45,780 nt of DNA from Gnetum montanum (taxonomy: Eukaryota; Streptophyta; Gnetopsida; Gnetales; Gnetaceae), in NCBI GenBank assembly GCA_015680685.1, contig MNCI01004170.1, positions 71,153 to 116,932 of the forward strand, written 5' to 3'. The position numbers were made by a program, and so were the translations under genes. This document shows, piece after piece, positions 22,641 to 33,324 of the stretch. Under the pieces are notes generated by a model that worked only from the letters and a program-made list of their open reading frames with translations, had not been told where the DNA came from and searched no databases. Position 1 is the first letter of the stretch; each line of letters starts with the position of its first letter.

Positions 22641-22860
22641 TTCTTAAGAGGTGATAAGTTCTAGCAAGATTAGCTAGATTAGGTTATGAGGATTTGAAAC
22701 AAGCTCAGATCTAGCTAGTTGGTGGTGGTTATGAGGGTTATGAGGTGTAACTCCAACCTAATCTAGCTAGTTGCCCTAATCTGAGGTGGTGTTGGAGATA
22801 CAGGGCAACTAGCTAGATTAAGTTATGAGGGTTTGAAAGGACTGTTGGGTTGGAATAAGG
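22641..22860. repeat. Foldback-type insertion in the protease of element B
   Basis: Arms at 22755-22777 and 22802-22824 are inverted copies (aacctaatctagctagttgc against gcaactagctagattaagtt) with one mismatch over 23 bases and a 24-base loop. A direct copy of agctagatta / ttatgagg also lies at about 22669-22690. Element A lacks all this at the matching place (6233-6440). It looks like a small insertion or local rearrangement that removed the protease active site. Confidence 0.6.
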
Positions 22861-25184
22861 GTTGTTTCCTAGATCAATTATCCAAGCAACTTGGCTGGAA
22901 AGCCAATTGTGAATGTACAACCCTTGTAGCATTTTGTTGCTATAACTGTGGAGGAATTTTGCTTGCATGGACGGAATAGGAGATAACTAGGTTGAGGGTA
23001 GAGGAATATGTATAAATGGATATGGAGGATGGTAAGGATATGGTTTCTCCCCTCAAGTAGATGGTGAATGAGTTTGATGGTACTCCAAAGGGTAATAGTG
23101 ATTTTGGAATGAGGCGTGGCTTGTAGAACTTCTTGGAGAAACGAGTTGCCAAACATAGTACCTGTATGGATCTGGTTTTCTATAAGGGTATTGCTACCTT
23201 GGAGGTGGCATTTACCATTACTATGGTTGGTGCCACTGTTGATATTATTCATATGGTTGTGGTAGAGATCCACTTAGATAGTAAGCCTGTTGTTTCTAGT
23301 AAAAAAACCTTCGATTACCTTGAGAATAAGGCAATCATCTAGGTGCTTGCCTCTATGCTAGTCGAGGATTCAACGCGTACATCCCAAACTCTTGTAAGCA
23401 TAACATCACAGGACAACATCCCTTAGGATGTTCATATTGACAAATGTCACAACCAATGTCATCATCAGAGTTTGTCTCCACAACTTCTTCTACTATAGCA
23501 GCTTTGCCCTTACCTCTTTGGTAGGCACATTCAGCTTCTTTTCACCTCCTGTGATTATGATCACTATTTTGCTTTTAGATTCTTTAGTAATCTTCATAGC
23601 AGTTTGGAATTTTTCATCCAAAGAGTCCCATAATTTGTTAACCTTTGCCAAAATATCATAAGAAAATTTTTGAATGGGCAAGGTTTTCCTACTCACCACT
23701 TCGTCAAGTGGTGACTCCTCCTTGTCACAAAATTGAACCTCTCTTTTTCTGATGGAAGGATACCTATTATATTCTTTTGCACTTTTTATTTTTAGCAAAT
23801 CACCTTCTTCTCTTGCAACTTTTTCTATTAGCCTTTGTATCTAATAAGCTCTTAATTTGGATAGTCTCCCTTGGGCATAAACACCAAGAGTTCTTCTGGT
23901 TTCTACTTTGGTCCCATCTATAATGTGGCAGAGTTGTTCCCTTTTTGAATAATCATGGCCAAGGCATTGATGTAAAAGAGAATAGTATCTATTCATGGCA
24001 ACATCCAAGGGTTCATGTGTTCCTTATTTCTAGCCTTGGATTTGCCTTCTTAAATTGGGCACTTTAGGGTATGTCTGATATTTATCATTAAATAGTTCAA
24101 GAATTGTACTCCATTTGTGAATGGATTCTAGCTCTAAGAACTGGTACCAACTTTTAGCCTCTTTGACAAGTGTTCTGGGGAATAGCTTGAGTTTCTACTA
24201 ATCATTTTTAATGTTTTGTAAGGCATAGGTATCGTGGAAAGCTTGTAGATGTGTATGCAGATTAGAATTATATCCCCCCTCAAATCTTGAGATATTGTTC
24301 ATATCTAAGCACTTGATCCAGCTATCCTTCACATGCCTAGTTGGAATCTTAACTACCTTTGCAATGTTAAGCATGTTTTGAGTTGCTAACAAAGTCTCAT
24401 TATCATTATAATTTCATTGTCACTGATGGTGTCTTTGGTGAACCCTTTGATTATTGTGGGCAGGATGATTAGTATTATTGTCTCAATGCTCACCTCCATC
24501 ATGGTTGTTCCTTCTATAGTGTCTTTTAGAATCAAGAGAGGAAGAAGAATTAGATGCAGATGAAGAAGGGAAAGAGGGAGGAGGACTACCTCTAGCATGA
24601 AATCTACCAACTTCCCCTTGGGTATCACTGCCATGTTCTTTATTTTTTGTATGATATTAATGCTTGTTCAATCCCTTGCCTTGATTTCCATCTTTTCTTG
24701 AATCTAAATTGTGGATTGTAAACTACAAATTCAAGGTCACACCCTCATCACCAGTATCAAAAGGTAGAGAATTTTCATGCTAAGAGCCCTCAAAAGTAGG
24801 GTTCTCATTATCACCTTGGTTTAGTAGAATCAAGGGATTAGTAAACTGTTTTCCCTTAGCATCCTCATGATGCCTCTCCTGATGTCGATCTCACCCATGT
24901 TGTGTTTTAGTGGGATGACAATCCTAGTAGTCATAGTCTTGCACAATGTATTCTTCTTGAAGATCATGAATGCCTAACTTCTTAAGAGTTTGAAGTAGAA
25001 TCATGGGCATAGATCAATCAGGGGGCATTACAATGTTTCCTTCCATGTCACATGAACATAATTGCTCATGCTAATGAAGGATGAAGGTGAAGTCTAACAC
25101 ATACTTATCTGGATGAGTATATATCACTTTGCACTCTTGTGGGACCAACGGTTTTGTATCATTTTGCCTGTGAGAAGAAGACAT
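22861..25184 (-). pseudogene. Element B gag, decayed
   Basis: The start is the ATG at 25184 (protein begins MSSSHRQND). The capsid-like core is at 24198-24392 (VKIPTRHVKDSWIK, RFEGGYN, LQAFHD), with more at 23493-23798 (KVNKLWDSLDEKFQ). The C-terminal 22880-23270 is proline/tyrosine-rich. Early stops are TAG at codons expected to be Gln and TGA at a likely Arg. It matches A gag (6431-8850) and C gag. Confidence 0.7.
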
Positions 25185-25314
25185 TTTGCAAACAATAAAA
25201 TATTAGTATTCTCTTGTAGTTATGTTATTTGGAAATGATGTTGATCTTAGGGTTCATCCAATGATATTTATAATATCCACTAAACCTAGATAGCACATAT
25301 TTCAAAAAATAGAG
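25185..25314 (-). other. Element B leader
   Basis: Untranslated AT-rich leader between primer site and gag. Nothing else seen. Confidence 0.5.
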
Positions 25315-25332
25315 TCCCCGACAATGACATCA
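25315..25332 (-). promoter_or_regulatory. Primer-binding site, element B
   Basis: Minus strand TGATGTCATTGTCGGGGA, one base after the LTR end. It is a decayed form of the tRNA-Asp-type site best preserved in C (36209-36226). Confidence 0.6.
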
Positions 25333-25333
25333 A

Positions 25334-26279
25334 TGATGAGCAGTTGACGGTATCACTACACCAAACCATACAAATCACAAAGCATTCATACACAATCTAG
25401 TCAAATTTTGTGGACTCTCTAGTTTCTAGTGCACTAGTCTTCTTGGAAGTGAATCTTGCCCTAAGGTCATTCCTTCTCTTCCCAATTACACTTGTGAAGT
25501 ACAAAGGTATGATTAAGTGTAATTGAGGCATATGATTTTTGTCCTTTTATGTTTTATGTTCTTTGGTGCTTAAAGAGAGAGATAAAGTAATTTAATGACT
25601 AATTCGATCTAACTAACTAACTGGTCTCTAGCTAATCCTAATACAAGCATTTGATCCCACTTTCTATACACATCTTGAACCCACGTATCCACTGCTGGGT
25701 TACCATACCAAGTGCTATGCTACTCGGCACACCAAGTAATAATCCAGCTCGGATTACCAAACGAATACATGTTTATGCTTAAAGTGGTCATACTTATGTA
25801 CTTAATCTATTTAGCTTAATTGATTAAAGTATAATTTATCTTAATTGATTGAATATTATTTAATAAAAATAATGAATGCATAAATAAAACATTTAAGCTA
25901 TCTACAATGCTACAAGGTTTATCAAGAAGCTTGTCTTTATTGCTATACACATTGGTGTGGTTCAGGTACAACAGTGCTTGAATAAAGATCTATACACTTA
26001 ATGACTCCTGCTACAGGCACTTGGGAAAAATATTTTAACATTCAAATAGACAAACTATAAGAGCTTGGCTAATATTGTGAATTTGATGCCCATAAACATA
26101 GTTGGGAGCTCGTATTTATAGTTTTGGTTTTAGGGCTGCATCATGGGGCCTTGTTAATGTAGTAAACACTATGTCAACTTGGCCTCGTCGATGGGGTAAC
26201 ACCACGTAATGGGGCCTTGTCGACGGGGGCCCATCTACATCAATAGGGGCCCATCAACATGACATTTTGATGCTTATCA
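25334..26279 (-). repeat. Element B 5' LTR (946 bp)
   Basis: Pairs with 13329-14262. The plus-strand start is tgatgagc and the end is gcttatca (one change from the canonical tcatca). The TATA box on the minus strand is at 26113-26121. Two agc-type half repeats GTCGA/GGCC occur upstream of it. Confidence 0.95.
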
Positions 26280-26284
26280 ATTAG
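26280..26284. repeat. Target-site duplication ATTAG, right copy (element B)
   Basis: Identical to 13324-13328. Confidence 0.95.
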
Positions 26285-26342
26285 TTATGAAGAGACACAA
26301 TCTTTGTTAGGCAACAACACCATTCAAGAATGAGGATGTGAC
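26285..26342 (-). repeat. Element D 3' LTR, second part
   Basis: Continues the D LTR after the B insertion (ttatgaagagacac...), matching 38501-38559. It ends gatgtgaca. Confidence 0.85.
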
Positions 26343-26356
26343 AATCTACCCCCTCT
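26343..26356 (-). promoter_or_regulatory. Polypurine tract of element D
   Basis: Minus strand AGAGGGGGTAGAT directly abuts the LTR end at 26342. With the primer site at 37975-37986 it fixes D as minus-strand. Confidence 0.7.
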
Positions 26357-26780
26357 AGATTTTGTTCATTCCTGAAAAAATCTATGATCACTATAATTTT
26401 TCAACTCTAATGCTCCTTTTATGTTCTTATGCTTCAATACTTTGATTTCTTCTTTGGACTTGAAGTTGTATATCCTAATGTTCTCTTGCTTATTTTGCAG
26501 ATAAAATATACATGAGAATAATATATGGGAATTTAAATCTTATTTTATGAATACTTAACTCATTATCTAAGATAATAACAACAAGTGAATTAAAGGTCTA
26601 ACAACAACTAATCATCAGTTCTAACCAAGATCACACAAAGTGCAAATCATATCTGGTAACCTAAGTGAAGGTAGGAAAAATCCTTATTTCCAAATTTGAC
26701 TACCTTAGATATTTTACTTATGTAATTAAAATAAAACTAAAATGATAAATAAAACAATAAGAGTTTAAAGAAAACTAAGA
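26357..26780 (-). other. Element D 3' untranslated region
   Basis: AT-rich sequence between the end of the captured coding region and the polypurine tract. No ORF is recognised. Confidence 0.45.
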
Positions 26781-27780
26781 TTAAGATACTCCTTGATCTT
26801 GATCAATCTTTGTGATTAATGGAGGTAATTGTAGTTCTATCATAAAGGGTATGTGGTTAGATGACCTTATTTAGGATGCCAAGGCTTAATCTTGCTTCTC
26901 AACTTCTTCATTAGGAATTAACTTTGTAACTTGGAAGAATCAAACATCATACTAGATGTAGTCTAGGATCTCAATGGAAAATGAAGTTCACCCATCTTCA
27001 TTAGTCATAGTAGCATAATTGGCAAATTGCAGTTCTTTATGAGTACTATCTATCAACATCATCTATTCTTGACTTTTGGGATTTGAATTTTCTATTAAAG
27101 ATTCAGAGTAAGCAGCATAGACACTGGCCAATGGAATTGCTGTTGAAATGATGGAAACATCTTACAAGGGTTCCTTTATAGATTCATATTATAAAAATTG
27201 ATAAATACTATTTCCAATTTTCATATTAGAGTCTTCATAGAGGATGAATGACATTGGATTGATATTGATATGGTTTAGAAATAACTTATTCTTCAAACCT
27301 TTCTCTATTTGCTTAATCAAGTATGCCTCTTGATGAAGTCTAACATTTGGACATGTTAATTTAATAATTAAATGTTTGTTAGCTATACATACACATCTTC
27401 CTACTAACTAGGATTTTAAATATGAATGCCCAGGCTATGTTGCTTCTCCAGAACCTTGATTGTTTTTTCTTTCCCATGATTTGAAGTTCTAAAATTTTAA
27501 AAATCATATCTACTAATCTCCATTCAAATCTTTGTAGTAATTCAAACTTGGCTTCTTTGTAAAAGATCATGCAACCATCCATGTTGTGATTTCTATAATA
27601 GGCTAAGTTATATTGCTCAAAAGAACTTTCATAGGAACCTTTTTGTTTGTAAATACCTCTATATCCCATCTTCTTCATGTTAGGTTGGAATTGGTAAAGG
27701 AATTTCCATGACAAAAGGACACAAGAAATAAACATCCAAATCTTGTAACTCTGCTAAGATGTGTGGGCATCAATACTTGT
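26781..27780 (-). pseudogene. Captured CCR4-type deadenylase (EEP nuclease) retrocopy, broken
   Basis: Pieces of a CCR4/ANGEL-like EEP domain lie in order on the minus strand, in shifting frames: ELQDLDVYFLC (about 27730), MGYRGIYKQK (27640-27669), NMDGCMIFYKEAKFELL (27530-27582), ANKHL (27369-27383) with TCPNVRLHQ after it, IPLASVYAAY (about 27110-27140), and SSNHIPF (about 26850-26868), with a stop at 26781-26783. CCR4 enzymes shorten mRNA poly(A) tails. Typical key spots are altered: N-T-H-L reads NKHL, and the final S-D-H reads SNH. The domain runs without introns, unlike plant CCR4 genes, and on D's coding strand. The EEP family is fairly sure; the exact subfamily is not. Confidence 0.65.
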
Positions 27781-28719
27781 GCTAATCAAAGGTCCATGGT
27801 CGACACAACAAATGTTGTTTTTAACCAACTAGGGATCTTGGAAGCACATTGCATGTTGCAACTTTCATACTTGTTCTTGGATTTTCTCTTAGGTTATTTC
27901 TCTTCATGGGCATTATACACCTTGTTAGAATAAGATTATGATTTTCCATGATGTTGCTACTGTATGATTTGGTTATAGGCTAAATTGGTATACATCTTCA
28001 TGATAATTATGATTTAGCAATTGATGCTTCAATTGACTAATCAATTCATTGGATCAATAACAATTTGGCTACATTACCTAGACTTTTAATGACCTTTCTA
28101 TCCTCCTTAAGATATTGACTCTATCAATGTAACTAACGACATACTAAGGGTTAATGATCTAAGACTAACTATCATCATAGGCTAAGCATTTAATCCTAAG
28201 ATCTAAGATGGCTTAGGAGATTAGATTTGTTAGTCTTCATGATTACATTATTAGACATAGTTAGTTAATCTAAGTTATGACTTCTTAAGGTACAACATAA
28301 TATATCATCGAATTATTAGATAACTAGATGATAAATTTAACCTCGCCATTAATTTTAGAAGGCTAAAAAATGTTAGAAATAGACATCATATGCTTGAGTT
28401 ATGCTAAAATGAGTCTCCAAGGATCTTGAGGCACCATGTTGAGCAAGGAGTAAAAACTAACTTTTGAAGCACCATGGTATAGATTTGACTTCACCATTGC
28501 ATATGAGAGGTTGAAATCCATAGGAAATGGCTCTTCGTTTGCTAAAAAAAGCTTCTAGAGTCAAAGGTTATGACTTCTAAAGTCTAAAAATTTGGGCACA
28601 CTTAATTACTAAATTTTTATTTGAGTTTTTGTTAACATGCCAACTTTTCTTTTTGAAAATCTACTTCATGTTTTCAAATTTAAATTTTATTGCATGTCTT
28701 TGATGTATTTGAAATTTCC
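27781..28719 (-). other. Element D internal, unassigned
   Basis: A possible N-terminal extension of the CCR4-like sequence reaches about 27890 (KVATCNVLPRSLV), weakly. Beyond that no gag, protease or RT text is recognised in any frame. Confidence 0.4.
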
Positions 28720-28764
28720 ATCAATTGATAAAAAATTTAATGTTTTCCATCAATTGATGGAAAA
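28720..28764. repeat. Palindromic ttccatcaattgatgg repeats
   Basis: A perfect 22-base palindrome centred on aatt occupies 28743-28764 (core ttccatcaattgatggaa), and a near-copy sits just upstream at 28714-28736. Confidence 0.8.
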
Positions 28765-28796
28765 GTAGGGTGGTGGTATCCTTCAAAGCTCTATGG

Positions 28797-28977
28797 AAGG
28801 TAAGATTTTACGGTGCCACTAGTATTAGTGGGCGCGTTCTAAGAGGCAAGATTTTATGGCATCGGTGGTGTTTGCAGAGATCCATAGAAGATAGGATTTT
28901 ACGACACTGGTGGTGTCTATTGCACTTCAAGGAAGACAAGATTTTATAGTGTAGCTAGTGTCCATCGGTGCTCATGA
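28797..28977. repeat. Four imperfect ~45-bp tandem repeats
   Basis: Units share a(g/a)gcaagattttatggca followed by tcggtggtgtt-like text. Units begin at about 28797, 28844, 28890 and 28933. They lie in D's internal region and resemble no coding sequence I know. Confidence 0.65.
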
Positions 28978-30050
28978 ACATGCAGACTACTAAAATTTTG
29001 AACAAGTTGACACACAAGAATGGGGGTTATTTCAGTGGTAAGGGTTTTGTGGGTGGTAGTGGTTCTAATGAGTGATGAAGCATGGTATGGGAGAGTGGTG
29101 CATGCTGGTCAGGTGATGGTAGCTACAAAGGGATGACATTGTGCTATGTCGTAGCAAGGTACACAACACAACACAAGTGGCAGGGTAACACAAGAGAAGG
29201 GTTGCAATAGGAGGAAGAAGGCTTTCAATGTTGCGCTGGCCACCGTTGTTGAGTGGAGACCTACCATTATAGGGCTGCATGGCCCTTAATGGGGCTACAT
29301 GGCCACATGAAGGGCTGCTTGGCCTTTAACAGGCCAACGCAGGTCCTTACAGTCCCCTGAAATTTGTTTTTAAATATTTGTTTGTTTTTTATAAATTTTA
29401 TTTTATTTTTTCCCTAATTTATTTTATACGTTTATCAACAACTAAGATGGTGGCTTAAAGGTTGGGATTGTGATTAGCCTTGATAATTATGGATCTTGGT
29501 TTAAAATTTTGACATTAAGTTTTTTTTTTTGTTTCTAACTTATTATTATTAGTTTATTCCACTTACATTATAGTTGACGTGGTGATTTGGTGGATGATAG
29601 ATAAGGTTCAGCCTTGGTTAAGGGAAGATTCCTAGTTTGATTCATATCGTAAAATTTTGAATTTTTTTATATATCTAATAATTTAATAATTAATTAATTT
29701 ATTATTTTTTATAAGCACACATAATGAAAAATTTTGAATGACCATATTTCCCAAATCATGAATTCAATCGAGATGAAATTTGTACTGTTGGAGTTGTCTC
29801 AACAAGTACTATGCATTGGGCATGTTTCGAAGTCCAAAAATTAGTTGGAATCTCAAGATATGAAAGGACCAACATAGGCTTTTTTGCCACTTTAACATTT
29901 CTAGATTGATGTATAGGCTACATTATGACTTCTAGATGACTTGAATTCTAATTATAAATGATATATTAACTCTTGAACAAAAATATAATACTTTCACCTT
30001 ATAATTTGCCAAATTTGATATAAGCTTGTTTTCTCAGATCATGGTTATAC
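28978..30050 (-). other. Element D internal, unassigned
   Basis: At 29260-29335 short repeats of ggct(g/a)catggcc occur. The 71-codon open stretch at 29065-29280 shows no known domain. The rest is AT-rich with no recognised coding text. Confidence 0.4.
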
Positions 30051-30055
30051 CTTAG
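30051..30055. repeat. Target-site duplication CTTAG, left copy (element C)
   Basis: Identical to 37440-37444. Confidence 0.95.
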
Positions 30056-31252
30056 TGATGAGAGGCGAGGTACCCCTACACTCAACCATACGAATACGAG
30101 TGTTCATGCATGATTTGGTTGAACTCCGTAGATGGACTAGTTGTGGTATCTAGATAGTTACATGTTGATCGCAATTCGTTGTCTTCCCACCTGGACTAGT
30201 ATTCGCTTATCATGTATGGTTTAGTCTAGGGTGAGGTGTATGATGTGATTCTAAACTAGGCTACTCCTAGATACAATGGAAAATAATCTTGATTAAGCTA
30301 ATAAGCAACAGGGAATGAAGTCTAAGCTATCCTAAGTGTGATGAGCATCCATCCTTAATCATCCGTACGCATCTTGGACCTCATGTACTACTTCTGGGAC
30401 TACCAAGCATACATTACTTGAGCACTACTAGATACACTACAGGGTTACCAAGTAGTTATACTTCAATGTTCATGATTAAGTCATACTTATTTTGCATTTA
30501 ATCATCAGGAATAGTAAATGACGGTAAAGGAAATATTAACTAGATAGACAATAATAAATAATCAACAATTAAAGTAAATAAAAGCTACATAAATAAGAAT
30601 GAAAGTGAGAGTAATTAATTGCTAAGTAGACTATGGTCTAATCTAGCCTAACACAAGTAACCATTCCCACTTCCTAAACACATCCTGAACTTCGTGTAAA
30701 CACTGCTAGGCTATCAAACCCTAATCATTTCTAAGCTACCAAGTGTCACACGCATGCTCAAAGGGGTCGTGCTTGTGTAATTTAACGATTTGCTTAATTG
30801 ATCAAAATGAATTTCTGTGCTAATAACATGAATGTAAAATGCACAAAATAAAATAAATGTGTAATAAAATAAAATAAAATAAATGCATATGAAAACAAAT
30901 CTCAAGTGCTGCAAGGATGAATCAAAGAGCTAGTCTTTATTGCCAACACAATGGTGTGCTTAGGTATATCAATGCTTGAATAAAGATACGTCCATACTTA
31001 GACCTCCTGCTATGGGCACTTGGAAAATATTCTAACTTTCAAATAGATTGCAAGAGTTTCGCTACTTGACTACTAAAAAAGATCCTTCCAATTGTGCACC
31101 TGGGCACTGTATTTATAGACTTGGAAGTAATTGCTCTAATAATTAGAGTAACCTCTAGAGTAACTACTCTAATAATTAGAATAATTGCTAGATTAACCAC
31201 TAGAGTAATTACTTTAATAATTACAATAATTTCTAGAGTAACTACTTCATCA
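30056..31252 (-). repeat. Element C 3' LTR (1197 bp)
   Basis: Plus-strand ends tgatgag and ttcatca. TATA box on the minus strand at 31110-31118. The U3 start (31130-31250) is a minisatellite of agagtaactactctaataatta-like units, also present in the other LTR at 37317-37437. Confidence 0.95.
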
Positions 31253-31263
31253 TACCCCCACAA
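31253..31263 (-). promoter_or_regulatory. Polypurine tract of element C
   Basis: Minus strand GTTGTGGGGGTA abuts the 3' LTR. Flanking text CTCAAGGATGAGTTTTCATT matches element B. Confidence 0.75.
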
Positions 31264-33235
31264 CTGAATGAAAACTCATCCTTGAGTACAGAAGAAGAGG
31301 AACAAGTTCTTTACAAAATATATTAGCGGGATGTGAACTTATTTGACTGACATGTAGAGTGACATAGAGAAAATAGACAAATACAGAAGTTCTCGAGCAT
31401 ATAATATTACAATTACGTACAAAATTAGTGTTCATGACAATTAGGAAAGAACACCAATGGATCCAAAGGACATCCAACCCCTCTTGGCAATAGAAGAATG
31501 AGGGAGAGGTAAAAGAGATCCAATGGTCATGAACAATGTCTTGTGGGTGATATGGTTGCATCCTCCTTGGTGATGAAAATCCTACTTCCAATCCATGCTT
31601 TCCACTGCAATCACAACAAAACCAAGGATTCGTATATATAGTACATAAATAATGGCTGAATACCTTGTCTTGTCGGTGATTTTATCTAACCAAGTTGTGA
31701 TTGTGATAGATTGCTTGCTTGATATTGTTAGTGAAAAGGCTGATGAATGGGTTAAATAATAGAAGCAATCCATACAATTCAGAGAAAGCTTAACACAAGG
31801 AGTAGTGGAAATAGGGTATTTACAACAATAAAAAGGAATTCATTACAAAAAATTATGAAGGTGCATATAATTTGGATGATATGGATGGGGTAAATAAAAA
31901 GAATTTGATTGTAACAATGTTTAAGGGTAAAGAAATTAACTTAACCAAACCAAAAGATATGCGACTGGGTCCTCCCCAAAGTAGGCACAAGCCTTTTATG
32001 CCCTGGCATAACTTCAAAACAAGGAGTCTGTGGGCTCCATGAATGATTAATGATTATGGAAAGTTAAGTGCAAAAACCCAAAAGTAATTGACTGAGAAAC
32101 CTGACATATCAAACCAGAATACTGAATCAAAACATGAAACCAACAGTGAGGTGAGATATGGAAAGCATAGATGGATGACAGAGAAAGTGGAATGAAGTTT
32201 CTAATAATGGTCACATATAGCCTCTTGTGAAGTTTGTGATTAATTAACTTGGTAGGATCCTTCTTTAGTCCAGATCAAAACCAACCACTTTTAGTGACTT
32301 TGCATTGACATTCTAAGGCAAGTCCATCCCCTGAGATAGAAGAATGCTCCCACAAAATAGCCACCATTCCAAATAGGAGAGAAAAGGGCCTTAGTTAGAG
32401 GAGACAAGACAAGTCTCATAACCAATGCTTGTAGCCCTTTTTATTTGGTCTAAGGGGTGTGCTTTGAATTCCCATGTTTCTTCTTCTTCTTCTTCTTCTT
32501 TTTTGAATGGGAACCACATCATGCAAAGACCCATGCGATTTTCATATTTATTTTGTCCAAGGGATGTGCTTTGAATCCTCATTAGTTTTTTTTTTTGTGA
32601 TGAGGACCACACCATGCAAGGACTTATTTGACTTCCTATTATGAAATGACGCAAAATGGTGAGAAACTTACAAGAACACTCTTGCACACAGAAAAATAGA
32701 AAAGCACAAAGAATATCGCATCCCTTTGAAGCCACACCTTGTCCAAACCTTTGATTCCTTCCCAATTTTGAAAACTACAAAAGTCATCAATTTATTAGAG
32801 TTGCATTAATGGAGAAGAGACTGCATGCTTCCAAAACAAGGAAAACCATAGAGTATGTGGATGGGTGGATGATGTGGACTCACTACCTATTACATGAAAA
32901 GAAACCATGTCCTAGTTGTTAGTAACAACATTCAAAGTTAGAAACTAGGCATCAACAATCAAATTACAAAAGCATACCACCATCAAGTAGCACATTACCA
33001 TTGTACCTGACACCTTATTAGCAAAAATAGTAGAGAATTATACCAAACATAAGAAAATATAAATAAAGTAAAAAAGTATTCAATAAATATTAAATATACT
33101 AACGATGATGTAAAAAAAAACTTAGAAAAGATCAATAATCCTAAAAAATAAAAAGATGTAAAACAAATAATATGAAAACAAAAAGTTGTAAAAAAAAAAG
33201 TCAAAAGATACTTAAGAATCCTAGAAATTAGAATG
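31264..33235 (-). other. Element C spacer (equivalent to the A/B pol-ORF3 spacer)
   Basis: The same conserved blocks as A and B are present (tgggtcctcccca at 31966, ggcataac, gctttgaattcccat at 32463). The ORF3 start region is only partly kept (about 31590-31640) and its U3-like promoter block is absent. A local duplication repeats the gctttgaat...accatgcaa(a/g)gac block at 32451-32530 and 32557-32625. A short CTT-rich microsatellite occurs at 32481-32502. Confidence 0.6.
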
Positions 33236-33249
33236 GGGGGTTAACCCCC
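33236..33249. repeat. Perfect palindrome gggggttaaccccc at the pol-deletion junction
   Basis: On the minus strand the left context TTTAGTCGTGGGGGTTA resembles the true polypurine tract TTCAGTTGTGGGGGTA, with the G-run aligned. It sits exactly where gag ends and the spacer begins, where pol would be. Confidence 0.7.
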
Positions 33250-33324
33250 ACGACTAAACATTTGGTTATGGCTAGGATTAATAAATGGAAAATTTGGATC
33301 CATGCATGTTGGAAATATTAGGAT

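Larger units (their letters stand above)
13329..26279 (-). mobile_element. Element B: full-length Ty3/gypsy retrotransposon (12.95 kb)
   Basis: Complete in structure: LTRs at 13329-14262 and 25334-26279, ATTAG duplications, primer site 25315-25332 and polypurine tract 14263-14275. Minus-strand order is gag, protease remnant, RT, RNase H, integrase, spacer with an internal promoter-like block, and ORF3. All frames are broken. The two LTRs differ at very roughly one position in ten over the first 290 bases (by eye), so the insertion is old. No chromodomain was recognised after integrase. The tRNA-Asp-type primer site and extra 3' ORF point to Athila/Tat; this is inference. Confidence 0.9.

Noticed and set aside
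480-25184. TAG read as glutamine, i.e. an altered genetic code
   Set aside because: The host gene and general context are ordinary plant nuclear DNA, CGG-to-TGG changes occur alongside, and frames also hold TAA, TGA and frameshifts. Methylation-driven decay explains it better.
27379-27735. 118-codon ORF as an intact host gene
   Set aside because: It covers only the middle of an EEP domain; the rest lies in other frames and key residues are changed.
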